A stretch of DNA of 64,000 nt from an uncultured Pelagibacteraceae bacterium (GTDB taxonomy: Bacteria; Pseudomonadota; Alphaproteobacteria; Pelagibacterales; Pelagibacteraceae), in NCBI GenBank assembly GCA_902567235.1, contig CACFLX010000004.1:27473-91472 (forward strand). Reading direction: 5' to 3'. Shown here one piece after another: positions 40,883-50,537 of this stretch. Positions within the stretch are counted from its first letter, which is position 1. Every line of letters begins with the position of its first letter. A program made the translations under genes and the position numbers. A model generated the notes under the pieces. That model ran no database searches, had not been told where the DNA came from, and worked only from the letters and a program-made list of their open reading frames with translations.

Positions 40883-42229
40883 CTAATTGCTTAATAAAGA
40901 CGACCAAGATGGGTCGGATGCATCGGTTTCAGTCTCAATAAGTCGCTCATTATAACCTGTTAAATCAATTGACCAAAGTTTTGCTGAAAAACCTTCACCT
41001 TTGCTGTCTGTTTTGGTTTCCCTATAAAATATTAATACCCTTCCATTTGGTGACCATGATGGAGCTTCTTGATAAAAATTTTCTGTTAAAAGTCTCTCAC
41101 CTTTACCATCCGTTCTCATCACTCCTATATAAAATTTACCTTTATGGAGTTTTGTGAAAGCGATTAAATCTCCTCTTGGGGACCAAACAGGTGTTCCATA
41201 AAGACCTTTTCCAAAAGAAATTCTTTTTACATTTTTTCCGTTACTTTTCATTACATAAATTTGTTGATAACCACTTCTATCAGAATTAAACGCAATATAA
41301 TTTCCATCTGGTGAATACGAGGGAGAAGTATCAATTGAAGGATGGTTTGTAATTCTTTCTACAATTCTATTTTCTAAATCCATTGTATAAATATCAGAGT
41401 TTCCATCTTTCGCAAAACTCATAATAATTTTTTTTCCATTTGGAGAAAATCTTGGAGCAAAAGTCATTCCTGCAAAATCACCAACGACCTCTTGTATTCC
41501 AGTTTCAATATCTAGTAGATAAACTCTTGGCAGGTTTTTAAAATAAGATAAATAAGTTACCATTTGATTTGTTGGATTAAATCTTGGTGTTAAAACTAGT
41601 TCATTTCCTAAAGTTAAATATTTTGTATTAAATCCATCTTGATCCATTATTGCTAATTTTTTAACTCTTTGAGTTTTTGGACCTTCTTCAGCAACATAAA
41701 TAATTCTAGTATCAAAATATCCCTTCTCACCTGTTAATCTTTCATATACTTTGTCCGAAATAATATGCCCAACTCTTCTCCAATTTTTTGGAACAGTTGT
41801 AAAAGCTAAAGCTAGCATTTCTTTTCCAGCTAAAACATCCCACAATCTAAATTCTACCCTTAGCCTATTGTCTTGAAGATTAACTTTTCCAGTTATTAAT
41901 GCCTGAGCTTTAATTAAAGCCCAGTCTTCAAACCTTGGTTTTAAATGAGCAATATCAGGTTTTTGTAAAAAAGCTTCTTTATCTAATGGATTAAATAAAC
42001 CTGATTGTTGTAAATTATTTTCTACAATATTTGAAATTTCTAAACCAATATCATCAATTTTTAATTCTTTGTTTAATTTTTTTTTATCTTCTTCGCTAGA
42101 AAATAAAGATGCTACCGCAACTGGTAATGGACTTAAATTACCTCTCGTAATGTCAACTTTAATTAAAGCTGTAGCTTTTAAAGGAAAAAAAATTAACAAC
42201 AGTATTATTATCAAATTCCTATTTATCAT
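40883..42229 (-). CDS. tolB: Tol-Pal system protein TolB
   Basis: Periplasmic beta-propeller of the Tol-Pal system. I start at 42229 ([21 protein letters not shown], a signal peptide), where ATG overlaps the tolA stop as ATGA; the track's start 16 codons upstream is inside tolA. About 448 aa: an N-terminal alpha/beta domain then repeated propeller blades ([72 protein letters not shown]). Confidence 0.96.
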   Translation of the reverse strand: MINRNLIIILLLIFFPLKATALIKVDITRGNLSPLPVAVASLFSSEEDKKKLNKELKIDDIGLEISNIVENNLQQSGLFNPLDKEAFLQKPDIAHLKPRFEDWALIKAQALITGKVNLQDNRLRVEFRLWDVLAGKEMLALAFTTVPKNWRRVGHIISDKVYERLTGEKGYFDTRIIYVAEEGPKTQRVKKLAIMDQDGFNTKYLTLGNELVLTPRFNPTNQMVTYLSYFKNLPRVYLLDIETGIQEVVGDFAGMTFAPRFSPNGKKIIMSFAKDGNSDIYTMDLENRIVERITNHPSIDTSPSYSPDGNYIAFNSDRSGYQQIYVMKSNGKNVKRISFGKGLYGTPVWSPRGDLIAFTKLHKGKFYIGVMRTDGKGERLLTENFYQEAPSWSPNGRVLIFYRETKTDSKGEGFSAKLWSIDLTGYNERLIETETDASDPSWSSLLSN

Positions 42230-43032
42230 CCTTCTAACATCTCCCTTGCATCGAAATTTAATTGCATATCTTTCCATCTCTCATAACCCGTTGTTGGAAC
42301 TCTTAATGGTTGACATAGTTGCACAGCTCTTAGAGCGCTTTCCGCCAAAACTTTATAAAAAGCCTGTCCAGGTTTATTCATTCTAGCATGATCCAATATT
42401 TCTGTTTTAATAACCGATCCATCCGGTTTTAATTTTAATTTTATTCTTACAAGCAAATTTTCATTGTATGGTAGCCCTAAAGGTATACTCCAACAACCAA
42501 AAATTTGCGCTTTTAAAGCATCCTCTTCATTTAATGTTAATCCTGATAAAGTCATACTTGAATCCTCTGATTGAGTTACTTTATCTTGTTTTTCTGTAGT
42601 TTCAGCTAAATCTTCTTTTGATTTATCAATTAAAGCAGCAATTACATTGGGATCAAACATTTCGTCTTTTTCAAATTCTGAAACTTGCTTAACCTTATCA
42701 TCTATCTTCTCAGGATTCTGTTTTTTTTCTTCAATTTTTTGTACTTTTTCATTTTTTTGATCAGGCAAAGGAATTGCGTCAGGTTTTTCCTTTTTTACTT
42801 TTTTGGGTGGTGCTTGTTCAGACACTAATTTTTCTTTTTTTTTAACCTTTTCAATTATTTTTTTTGCTTTAGGAGCGAAAGGAATATTTGTTATATCTGT
42901 AATTTGAATTAATTCTACAGAAACTATAGGAGGTAAATCAATAGGTTTTTTGGCTAAAAAGGGAAGACTTAATGTTGCAATAAAAATTAATATAATATGA
43001 AAACCAGAAGAAATAATAATATTCTTGTTCAC
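42226..43032 (-). CDS. tolA: Cell envelope protein TolA
   Basis: Inner-membrane protein spanning the periplasm from TolQR to Pal/TolB. 268 aa: one N-terminal membrane span ([21 protein letters not shown]), a Lys/Glu/Pro-rich middle region ([22 protein letters not shown]) that is short compared with E. coli, and a TolA/TonB-like C-terminal domain ([29 protein letters not shown]). Identity rests on this architecture plus position between tolR and tolB. Confidence 0.92.
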   Translation of the reverse strand: MNKNIIISSGFHIILIFIATLSLPFLAKKPIDLPPIVSVELIQITDITNIPFAPKAKKIIEKVKKKEKLVSEQAPPKKVKKEKPDAIPLPDQKNEKVQKIEEKKQNPEKIDDKVKQVSEFEKDEMFDPNVIAALIDKSKEDLAETTEKQDKVTQSEDSSMTLSGLTLNEEDALKAQIFGCWSIPLGLPYNENLLVRIKLKLKPDGSVIKTEILDHARMNKPGQAFYKVLAESALRAVQLCQPLRVPTTGYERWKDMQLNFDAREMLEG

Positions 43033-43037
43033 TTGAA

Positions 43038-43454
43038 CTATCTTTCTTTATAAGGTTCAGAAATTAGAGCAACTTTAGTAAATCCAGAACCTGACAGCAT
43101 TCCCATTATTTCTAAGACTCTCCCGTAATTTATAGTTTTATCTCCTCTCACATATATTCTTGTATCAGTTCTGTTTTTTGAAACTGCTAAAATTTTTGCA
43201 ACAATTTTATCATATTCTACTTTTGATTCTTGAATAAAAATCTCTCCTTTTGAATTTATTGTAAGTGTCAAAGGCTCTTGTTCTTCAGGTAAGGAGTCCG
43301 CTGAACTTTCAGGTAAATCAACTTGAACCCCAACTGTAAGCAAGGGCGCAGTAACCATAAAAATAATTAACAAAACTAACATTACATCAACAAATGGGGT
43401 AACATTTATTTCACTCATTGGTTCTCTTGATGAGCTTTTAAATTTAAATGCCAT
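43038..43454 (-). CDS. tolR: Tol-Pal system protein TolR
   Basis: ExbD/TolR family, 138 aa. Membrane span with the functional Asp: EINVTPFVDVMLVLLIIFMVTAPLL; periplasmic domain PLTLTINSKGEIFI ... RIYVRGDKTINYGRVLEIMGML. Forms the proton-driven motor with TolQ, 3 bp upstream; tolA follows after 5 bp. Confidence 0.97.
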   Translation of the reverse strand: MAFKFKSSSREPMSEINVTPFVDVMLVLLIIFMVTAPLLTVGVQVDLPESSADSLPEEQEPLTLTINSKGEIFIQESKVEYDKIVAKILAVSKNRTDTRIYVRGDKTINYGRVLEIMGMLSGSGFTKVALISEPYKER

Positions 43455-43457
43455 TAT

Positions 43458-44132
43458 TTAAATAATTGAGGTAAATCTTCTAGAAAAGTTTTCTAGCTTT
43501 TGTGAATATTTTTTTGAATCACTGCTAAATTTATTATATGCCACAACCGCAGGAATCGCAGCTAACAATCCTAAAGCAGTTGCAAATAAAGCCTCGGCTA
43601 TTCCAGGTGCAACTATTGCTAAACTTGTGTTTCTTGAAATCGCTATTGATTGAAAAGAATTCATAATTCCCCAAACTGTTCCGAATAAACCTATAAATGG
43701 TGCTGTTGAACCAACTGTGGCTAAAAAAGTATAACTTTTTTCTATAGTGTTCATTTGTTTTTCTATATTTACCTCAAGCATACTTTCTAACCTATTTGAA
43801 AGATTAGATTTTGATTTTGATTTTACTATAACCTGCATAGTATCTTTAAACACATTTGCCATTGGATCATCAATTTTATCAGGCAAATTGTTATAAAATG
43901 ATTCTGCAGATCTTGATTTCCAAAATTTATTTTCAAATTCTTCTGAACTTTTATTTATTTTTTTAAAAAGTTTATACTTTTCTATAATTATAGCCCAAGA
44001 ATATATTGATGAAGCAATTAGTATAATAATTACAGATTTTACTATTATATCGGCTCTAATAAATAATTTTAAGATTGAAAAGTCTGCACTACTAGCAAGA
44101 CCAACTGCTTGGGATGTTATTTCAGCTTCCAT
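43458..44132 (-). CDS. tolQ: Tol-Pal system protein TolQ
   Basis: MotA/TolQ/ExbB proton channel, 224 aa with three spans: an N-terminal one (ADIIVKSVIIILIASSIYSWAIIIEKYKLF) and two C-terminal (YTFLATVGSTAPFIGLFGTVWGIMNSF and APGIAEALFATALGLLAAIPAVVAY) with the conserved Thr/Gly/Pro positions. First gene of tolQRAB-pal. ybgC, which often precedes tolQ, is absent. Confidence 0.97.
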   Translation of the reverse strand: MEAEITSQAVGLASSADFSILKLFIRADIIVKSVIIILIASSIYSWAIIIEKYKLFKKINKSSEEFENKFWKSRSAESFYNNLPDKIDDPMANVFKDTMQVIVKSKSKSNLSNRLESMLEVNIEKQMNTIEKSYTFLATVGSTAPFIGLFGTVWGIMNSFQSIAISRNTSLAIVAPGIAEALFATALGLLAAIPAVVAYNKFSSDSKKYSQKLENFSRRFTSII

Positions 44133-44185
44133 TGAATGTGTTTCACACTAAAATGTGTCATCAATTTGACCTAAATAAATGTTGA

Positions 44186-44680
44186 TTACTCAGCTTTTTT
44201 ATAAGTATTATAAAAAAAACTAGCAATTAATATTGCATCAGCTTTATTAGAATCTTTTTTTCTTGATAGTTGAGAAGAAATATATGGAAAAATTTCAATA
44301 ACTTTAGTTCTACTTGCGTCTTTTTCTGTTTTTATTAAACCAAAATATTTTTTCCATTTTGCTGGTCTAATAAAAAACATTGATAATTGCATTGCAGAAC
44401 ATATTCCTTTTAAAACGCCAAAAGATTGCCCAAAATTAAACATGCTTGTAACTCCTTGTCCGGGCATAGCAGAAACTTGTTCAATAACTACAATTATATC
44501 TTTCTTTTGAAACTTATTAATTCTTTTTAAAATCTCATTATATACTTGAGGACCATTGATTTGCCTTTTATTTTTTTTTCCATCGGCCATTACTGGCATA
44601 TCCATTATTTCTTTGACTTGACCATCTTCAAAAAAACATATCGCTCCTGAAATTCCTGGGTCTATTCCTATAATTAACAT
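44186..44680 (-). CDS. RuvC-like Holliday junction resolvase family protein (non-canonical)
   Basis: 164 aa RNase H-fold protein. LIIGIDPGISGAICFF supplies the first catalytic Asp (D7), DIIVVIEQVSAMPGQG the Glu (E67), and SNKADAILIAS a C-terminal Asp, the RuvC pattern. The middle (VTSMFNFGQSFGVLKGI, RPAKWKKYFGL) is like RuvC relatives of phages more than standard bacterial RuvC. It lies between yebC and tolQ, exactly where many proteobacteria have ruvC-ruvA-ruvB; ruvA and ruvB are missing here. Junction resolution is the likely job, not proven. Confidence 0.8.
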   Translation of the reverse strand: MLIIGIDPGISGAICFFEDGQVKEIMDMPVMADGKKNKRQINGPQVYNEILKRINKFQKKDIIVVIEQVSAMPGQGVTSMFNFGQSFGVLKGICSAMQLSMFFIRPAKWKKYFGLIKTEKDASRTKVIEIFPYISSQLSRKKDSNKADAILIASFFYNTYKKAE

Positions 44681-44689
44681 GAATTTTAT

Positions 44690-45406
44690 TTATAAATTAG
44701 CATTTGTATAAACATTTTGTACATCATCATCGTCATCTAGACTTCTTAAAAAATTCATTATTTCTTCTTTTTCTACATAAGATAAATCAGTTTTATTTAA
44801 GGGGACCCACTCGATTTCGGTAGATAAAAAATTTTTAATATTTTTTTCCAGTTTTTTTTTCACATTATATATTTCATTTTTATCGCATTGAATTTCATGA
44901 AAATATTCATTTGAAAAACATTCATTTGCACCTGAATCAGCTGTTAATTCAAATATTCTATAATCTGAGGCTTCGGTTTTTTCTATTTTAATTACTCCTA
45001 TTTGTTGAAAATTGTGAGCAGCAGAACCTTGGGTACCTAAATTCCCTCCATTTTTTTGAAAAATAGTTCTCAAATTTGATGCTGTTCTATTTTTATTATT
45101 AGTTAAAGTTTCAACTATCACTGCAATTCTTTTTGGTCCAAAACCTTCATACCTTATATTTTCATAATTTGAATCTGTGCTATTTTCAGATTTTTCAATT
45201 GCTCTTTGGATATTATCTTTAGGCATATTTGATGATCTTGCAGATTGAATTGCTGATCTTAATCTTGCATTCATATCGGGATTTTTATCACCTAATTTTG
45301 CAGCTACAGTAATCTCTCTAGAAAGTTTAGAGAAGAGATTTGAACGTGCTTTGTCTGCTTTACCTTTTTTATGTTTTATTCCAGCCCAGTGAGAGTGTCC
45401 TGCCAT
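44690..45406 (-). CDS. yebC: YebC/PmpR family protein
   Basis: 238 aa, typical length. MAGHSHWAGIKHKKGKADKARSNLFSKLSREI is the family N-terminus; RYEGFGPKRIAVIVETLTNNKNRTASNLRTIFQKNGG and the acidic C-terminal SLDDDDDVQNVYTN are also typical. Family members were described as transcription regulators and more recently as ribosome-associated factors that relieve stalls on proline stretches. Follows ymdB-like gene by 2 bp and precedes the RuvC-like gene by 9 bp. Confidence 0.96.
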   Translation of the reverse strand: MAGHSHWAGIKHKKGKADKARSNLFSKLSREITVAAKLGDKNPDMNARLRSAIQSARSSNMPKDNIQRAIEKSENSTDSNYENIRYEGFGPKRIAVIVETLTNNKNRTASNLRTIFQKNGGNLGTQGSAAHNFQQIGVIKIEKTEASDYRIFELTADSGANECFSNEYFHEIQCDKNEIYNVKKKLEKNIKNFLSTEIEWVPLNKTDLSYVEKEEIMNFLRSLDDDDDVQNVYTNANL

Positions 45407-45408
45407 AA

Positions 45409-46215
45409 TTAATAATTATTTATTAATCCTCCACCAAATATAAATGGCTCTACTTTATTTGCCAGACCATTTGATGTATCACATTCTACAATTAGTCCAG
45501 ATAATGTTGCCTCACCTTCAGCGGGATAATGTTTTATTGAATTTTTTTTTAAAAAGCGATTTAAAGAATTTTCCTTGTTCATTCCTATTACCGAGTCATA
45601 ATCACCGCACATTCCTGCGTCTGTTTGATAAGCTGTGCCATTAACTAAAATTCTAACATCGTTTGTTGGAACATGTGTATGTGTTCCAACTACTAAGGTT
45701 GCTTTTCCATCAAAAAAATATCCCATAGCCATTTTTTCACTTGTTATCTCTCCATGAAAATCCACAACTAAAAAATCATAATCTTCTTTAAGTTTATATT
45801 TATTTTTAAATATTTCTGCTGTCTTAAAAACATCATCACATTTTTTCATAAAAACATTTCCCATTAAATTTAATACACCAACTTTAAATCCATTTCTTGA
45901 TTCATAAATTCCAAATCCTTTGCCTGGAGAATTACTTGGTATGTTTTCAGGTCTTAATAGTCTCTTTTCTCTTTCTATATGATTTGCTGTTTCTTTTTGA
46001 TCCCATACATGATTTCCAGTTGTAATTACATCTACTCCCGAATTAAATAAATCGTTTGAAATTTCTTCAGTAATACCAACTCCTTGATCTGCAGCGTTTT
46101 CACCATTAACTATAACGAAATCAATTTTTTTTTTTTCTAAAATGTCTTTTAGATTTGTATTAACAGCCAACCTTCCAGATCTACCAACAATATCACCTAA
46201 AAAAAAAATTCTCAT
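45409..46215 (-). CDS. YmdB-family metallophosphoesterase
   Basis: 268 aa calcineurin-like phosphoesterase of the TIGR00282 type. Metal ligands are visible in order: FLGDIVGRSGR, VNGENAADQGVGIT, TTGNHVWDQKE, VDFHGEITSEKMAMG and VGTHTHVPTND. The Bacillus relative hydrolyses 2',3'-cyclic nucleotides; the substrate in this lineage is not known. Overlaps the 5-FTHF cyclo-ligase gene by 4 bp and leads into yebC by 2 bp. Confidence 0.92.
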   Translation of the reverse strand: MRIFFLGDIVGRSGRLAVNTNLKDILEKKKIDFVIVNGENAADQGVGITEEISNDLFNSGVDVITTGNHVWDQKETANHIEREKRLLRPENIPSNSPGKGFGIYESRNGFKVGVLNLMGNVFMKKCDDVFKTAEIFKNKYKLKEDYDFLVVDFHGEITSEKMAMGYFFDGKATLVVGTHTHVPTNDVRILVNGTAYQTDAGMCGDYDSVIGMNKENSLNRFLKKNSIKHYPAEGEATLSGLIVECDTSNGLANKVEPFIFGGGLINNY

Positions 46216-46760
46216 CTTAAAATATATTTTTCTGTAATAATTATATCTAATTTTTTATCATATTTATTTATAGGAACTTTATTTATTTTTTGACATGAGT
46301 AAGCAATTCCTATCTTAAACAATTTTTTTTTATTTGAAAGTTTCTGAATATACCTATCATAGTATCCACCCCCATATCCAATACGATATAATCTATTATC
46401 AAATGCCACTATTGGAACAAATATTATATCAGGAAAAACCTTTTTAGTTTCTTCAGGCTCAGGTATTCCAAATTTATTTAATATTAATAAACTTTTTGTA
46501 GACCATTTATAAAAATCCATCTCATTATTTTTTTTTATAACAGGCAAACTTAATTTCACACCTACTTTTTTTTCTAAACTTTCTAGAATTTCCAATATAT
46601 CAATTTCAGAATTAACTGGATAATAACCTCCAATTATTTTATTTTTCGAAATTATTTTTTTTATTTCTTTAAAAACTTTTGAGAATGAAAATTTAAAATT
46701 TTTATTATTTTTTTTTTTTCTAATATATAATATTTTTTTTCTTATTTTAGATTTTATCAC
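46212..46760 (-). CDS. 5-formyltetrahydrofolate cyclo-ligase family protein
   Basis: 182 aa, ATP-dependent conversion of 5-formyl-THF to methenyl-THF. KSKIRKKILYIRKKK at the start, GGYYPVNSEIDILEIL, and the family signature FDNRLYRIGYGGGYYDRYIQKL. Sits just after zapA, as ygfA does in other proteobacteria, but only 5 bp separate them, so the usual 6S RNA gene is not in between. Needed for one-carbon metabolism. Confidence 0.92.
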   Translation of the reverse strand: MIKSKIRKKILYIRKKKNNKNFKFSFSKVFKEIKKIISKNKIIGGYYPVNSEIDILEILESLEKKVGVKLSLPVIKKNNEMDFYKWSTKSLLILNKFGIPEPEETKKVFPDIIFVPIVAFDNRLYRIGYGGGYYDRYIQKLSNKKKLFKIGIAYSCQKINKVPINKYDKKLDIIITEKYILR

Positions 46761-46765
46761 AGGTC

Positions 46766-47212
46766 TTACTGTAATGGATTTTCAGAATCAACTTTTGTTA
46801 AAAAATTCTCTATTTGATCAGCTGCCTTTTCAATTGCTTTTTCATAATCTGATTTATTATCTTCTAGCTGATTTTTAAGTTTTTTTTGTTCATCATTTAA
46901 ATTGTTTATCTCATTTTCTTTTTTTTCTTTGTACTCATATACAAGAGATTTTAATTCTTTAAATTTTTCTGTTAAATTTCTTAATTCTTTTATTTTTTGA
47001 TCTATTTTTTTTTTAGTTTCAAAATACTCATCCATAGTAGTAATAGCTGAAATTAATAAAAGTTTATTTTCTCCAATGTTTCCTAGGGATGATTTTAAAT
47101 CATTAAATTTTTCATTCAGGTGAACCGAAAGCTCTTCCAAATGTTCTTCTTGGCCATCTTCGCAGGATAATAAAAATTCTTTGTTATTAAATTTTATATT
47201 TACATTTGCCAT
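46766..47212 (-). CDS. zapA: Cell division protein ZapA
   Basis: 148 aa. The N-terminal ZapA domain (ANVNIKFNNKEFLLSCEDGQEEHLEELSVHLNEKF) is followed by a long coiled coil (EYFETKKKIDQKIKELRNLTEKFKELK...). Stabilises FtsZ bundles. Overlaps the upstream coiled-coil gene by 13 bp and precedes the 5-FTHF cyclo-ligase gene, the usual zapA-ygfA order. Confidence 0.88.
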   Translation of the reverse strand: MANVNIKFNNKEFLLSCEDGQEEHLEELSVHLNEKFNDLKSSLGNIGENKLLLISAITTMDEYFETKKKIDQKIKELRNLTEKFKELKSLVYEYKEKKENEINNLNDEQKKLKNQLEDNKSDYEKAIEKAADQIENFLTKVDSENPLQ

Positions 47213-47523
47213 TTATCTATTTCCTCTAACAAACTATCTGTTTCTTGATTTAATTCATCAATTTTATCAGAAAATTCTATTTCTTTTTTTACTTCAAATT
47301 CCTTTCGATTGTTTAAATCGTCAATCTTTGACTTAAGTTTTTGATAATTTTGCTGAAGTTCTAAATAATTTGCTTCTAATTCTTTTTTTTCAATTTCTAA
47401 TTGATTTTTTTGCTGATCTAAATTTGAGATAGTTTCCTTTAAATTTAAATTTTGAGGATTTATTGAATTTAATTTTTCTAAGGCTTCATTAAGCTTTTTT
47501 TCTTTTTCGTGTATAGAATTCAT
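47200..47523 (-). CDS. Coiled-coil protein upstream of zapA (DUF4164-like)
   Basis: About 107 aa from MNSIHEKEKKLNEALEKL; the track's start at 47586 adds an improbable Tyr/Ile-rich leader (ESIYYYIYIYM) translated from a TA repeat and would overlap tkt. Nearly the whole protein is a predicted coiled coil (LDQQKNQLEIEKKELEANYLELQQN). Overlapping zapA by 13 bp, it may assist FtsZ-ring assembly like DUF4164 proteins or ZapB; inferred from position only. Confidence 0.7.
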   Translation of the reverse strand: MNSIHEKEKKLNEALEKLNSINPQNLNLKETISNLDQQKNQLEIEKKELEANYLELQQNYQKLKSKIDDLNNRKEFEVKKEIEFSDKIDELNQETDSLLEEIDKWQM

Positions 47524-47576
47524 ATATATATAAATATAATAATAAATTGATTCACCCAAGTCTATAAAGGATATTT

Positions 47577-49529
47577 TTGAAAGCAAATAATAAAGATTTA
47601 TCCAACGCTATCAGGTTTTTATCCATTGATGCTGTGCAAAAAGCTAACTCTGGACACCCTGGTATGCCAATGGGCATGGCAGATGTAGCAACAATATTAT
47701 TCAAAGACTTTCTAAAATTTAATCCAAAAAATCCAAATTGGCTTAATAGAGATAGGTTTATTTTGTCAGCTGGTCACGGTTCTATGCTGCTTTATTCTTT
47801 ATTATACTTAACTGGATACAAAAGTGTTTCCTTAAAAGATATAAAAAACTTTAGACAATTAAATTCAATTTGTGCAGGACATCCAGAATACATACCTAAT
47901 TCAGGAATAGAGACCACTACTGGGCCCTTGGGGCAAGGAATAGCAAACTCAGTGGGAATGGCAATTGCAGAAGAAATTTTGAAAGAAAAAATTGGTAAAA
48001 ATATTATAAATCACAAAACTTATGTTCTAGCTGGAGATGGCTGTCTAATGGAAGGTATAAGTCATGAGGCTTTAAGTCTAGCTGGTCATTTAAAATTAAA
48101 AAATTTAATCATGTTGTTTGATAATAATTCTATATCAATTGATGGACCAACTAGTCTTGCTGTATCTGATAATTTTAAAAAAAGATTTGAAAGTTATGGC
48201 TGGGATTATATTCCAATTAATGGTCATGACGAAAAACAAATATCAAAAGCACTTAAAAAAGCACAAAAAGCAAAAAAACCTACTGTAATATCTTGTAAAA
48301 CTGTTATCGGTTTTGGTTCACCTAATAAATCAGGAAAAGAAACTTCTCATGGAAGTCCTCTTGGTGAAGATGAAATAAAATTAGTAAGAAAAAAATTAAA
48401 ATGGAGTCATCTACCTTTCGAGGTTCCAAAAAAAATATTGGATGAATGGAGAAAAATTGGAAGCAGAGGAATTAAAGAAGCAGAAAAATGGGTTAAAAAA
48501 AATAAATATAAAAAAATTAGCAACGCTTCTTTTTTAAAAGATTTTCTAAAAGAAAAACAAAATGTAATTAATAAACCTGATGCTATTGCTACTAGAAAAT
48601 CATCCGAAAAAATAATCAGTTTTTTAACAAAAAAAAATTCTATTATAATAGGAGGTTCTGCCGATCTATCAGGCTCAAATAATACCAAAACAAAAAATCA
48701 CCAAATAATTAAACCTGGAAATTTTAAAGGAAACTATATTCATTATGGAGTTAGAGAGCATGCAATGTGCGGAATAATGAATGGTTTAGCGCTACATAGT
48801 GAATTAATTCCATATGGTGGAACTTTTTTAATCTTTAGTGATTATTGTAAACCATCAATAAGATTGGCTGCAATAATGAGACAAAGAGTAATTTATGTAA
48901 TGAGTCATGACTCAATTGGACTCGGAGAAGATGGTCCAACTCATCAACCAATTGAACAATTAGCTGGTCTAAGATCTATTCCAAATTTAAATGTTTTTAG
49001 ACCTGCGGATACTGCTGAAACTTTTGAATGTTGGGATCTTGCTGCAATATCTGGTAAAGATCAACCTAGTATAATTGCGGTGAGCAGACAAAAAATTAAT
49101 CAAATTAGAAAAGAATTTACGAACGAAAACAAATGTTTGTTTGGTGCTTATGAAGTTTCAAGAACAAAAAGTGAAATTGATGTGACTATACTGGCAACTG
49201 GCTCTGAAGTTGAATTAGCAACTGAAGTTAGTCAAAAATTGGCCACAGAAAAGATTTATTCAAAAGTTATATCCATGCCATGTCACGAATTATTTGATAT
49301 ACAAAAAAAAGAGTATAAATCTAAAATTTTAAATGAAACAAAACATAAAATTTCAATAGAAGCATCTACAACTGATTATTGGAAAAAATATATAGGTGAA
49401 AATGGAATAGCTTTTGGAATAGATAACTTTGGAAAAAGCGCTCCTTACAAAGAGATTTACGAACACTTTGGTTTAACAAGTAAAAATATAGTAAAAAAAG
49501 TTAAAGAAATGATAAATAATAAAATATGA
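47577..49529 (+). CDS. tkt: Transketolase
   Basis: Two-carbon transfer in the pentose phosphate pathway; ThDP enzyme. 650 aa with ANSGHPGMPMGMADVATILF, ETTTGPLGQGIANSVGMAIAE, LAGDGCLMEGISHEALSLAGH (ThDP motif), GEDGPTHQPIEQLAGLRSIPN. TTG start (MKANNKDLSNAIRFLS) is the only reasonable one. First of the tkt-gap-pgk-fba-thiE-efp-suhB plus-strand set, divergent from the coiled-coil/zapA genes with 53 bp between starts. Confidence 0.97.
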   Translation: MKANNKDLSNAIRFLSIDAVQKANSGHPGMPMGMADVATILFKDFLKFNPKNPNWLNRDRFILSAGHGSMLLYSLLYLTGYKSVSLKDIKNFRQLNSICAGHPEYIPNSGIETTTGPLGQGIANSVGMAIAEEILKEKIGKNIINHKTYVLAGDGCLMEGISHEALSLAGHLKLKNLIMLFDNNSISIDGPTSLAVSDNFKKRFESYGWDYIPINGHDEKQISKALKKAQKAKKPTVISCKTVIGFGSPNKSGKETSHGSPLGEDEIKLVRKKLKWSHLPFEVPKKILDEWRKIGSRGIKEAEKWVKKNKYKKISNASFLKDFLKEKQNVINKPDAIATRKSSEKIISFLTKKNSIIIGGSADLSGSNNTKTKNHQIIKPGNFKGNYIHYGVREHAMCGIMNGLALHSELIPYGGTFLIFSDYCKPSIRLAAIMRQRVIYVMSHDSIGLGEDGPTHQPIEQLAGLRSIPNLNVFRPADTAETFECWDLAAISGKDQPSIIAVSRQKINQIRKEFTNENKCLFGAYEVSRTKSEIDVTILATGSEVELATEVSQKLATEKIYSKVISMPCHELFDIQKKEYKSKILNETKHKISIEASTTDYWKKYIGENGIAFGIDNFGKSAPYKEIYEHFGLTSKNIVKKVKEMINNKI

Positions 49530-50530
49530 CAGTAAAAATCGGTATTAATGGCTTGGGTAGAATAGGAAGAATGATCATCAGATCATTAATTGAAAATAAC
49601 AATAAAAAAGTAGAAATTAAACATATTAACAGTAGATCAAACTCTGGGGTTGTCTCCTCATTATTAAAGTATGACTCTGTTCATGGAAAATTTAACTGTG
49701 AAATAAAATCTGGAGATAACTACTTAAAATTAAACGGTAAGAATATTACGTTCTCACAACATTCAAATTTAAATGAAATTAATTGGAGGAAATTTGGTGT
49801 AGATTATGTTTTAGAATGTACAGGAAAATTTAATTCAAAAGAAAAGCTTTATACTCATATAAAAAATGGTGCAAAAAAAGTTATTGTTTCCGCACCTTGT
49901 AAAAACGCCGACAAAACTATCGTTTATGGAGTGAATCACAAATCGATTAGCAAAAAAGATTTAGTAATTTCTGCAGCTTCTTGCACAACTAATTGCCTTG
50001 CGCCAATTGTATACGTGTTAAACAATGAATTTAAAATAGAAAAAGGTTTTATGACAACTATTCATTCATATACAACTGACCAAAGACTATTGGACAACTC
50101 CCACAAAGATCCAAGACGGGCAAGATCTGCTACTCAGTCTATGGTTCCAACTTCTACAGGCGCTTCAAAAGCTATCGGAGAAATTATTCCTGAATTAAAA
50201 GGAAAGCTTGAAGGTTTGGCTATAAGAGTACCAACACCAAACGTTTCATTAGTAGATCTTGTATTTAATTCAAAAAACAAACTAACAGTAAAAAAAATTA
50301 ATGACTCTTTTAAAAAAGCTTCAAAAAAGGAGTTGAAAAATGTACTATTTGCAACTGATGAAAAGCTTGTATCAATCGATTTTAATCATAACCCTAATTC
50401 TTCTATCGTAGACCTATCTTTAACTAATGTTGTTGGAGATGACATGGGTAAAGTTTCAGCGTGGTATGATAATGAATGGGGATTTGCTTCAAGGATGTGT
50501 GATTTAGCAGAATATATTCATAAAATCTAA
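49526..50530 (+). CDS. gap: Glyceraldehyde-3-phosphate dehydrogenase
   Basis: 334 aa. Rossmann motif IGINGLGRIGRMIIRSLIE; catalytic Cys in SAASCTTNCLAPIVYVLNN; phosphate-binding TGASKAIGEIIPELKGKL; WYDNEWGFASRMCDL near the end. Overlaps the tkt stop by 4 bp; pgk follows after 7 bp, so these are cotranscribed. Confidence 0.98.
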   Translation: MTVKIGINGLGRIGRMIIRSLIENNNKKVEIKHINSRSNSGVVSSLLKYDSVHGKFNCEIKSGDNYLKLNGKNITFSQHSNLNEINWRKFGVDYVLECTGKFNSKEKLYTHIKNGAKKVIVSAPCKNADKTIVYGVNHKSISKKDLVISAASCTTNCLAPIVYVLNNEFKIEKGFMTTIHSYTTDQRLLDNSHKDPRRARSATQSMVPTSTGASKAIGEIIPELKGKLEGLAIRVPTPNVSLVDLVFNSKNKLTVKKINDSFKKASKKELKNVLFATDEKLVSIDFNHNPNSSIVDLSLTNVVGDDMGKVSAWYDNEWGFASRMCDLAEYIHKI

Positions 50531-50537
50531 TTTTTTC

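Noticed and set aside
46761-46765. 6S RNA gene expected between zapA and the 5-FTHF cyclo-ligase gene
   Set aside because: Only 5 bp separate the genes, so no room for it here.
47524-47586. Longer N-terminus of the coiled-coil protein upstream of zapA
   Set aside because: The added residues come from a TATATA tract and overlap the divergent tkt start.
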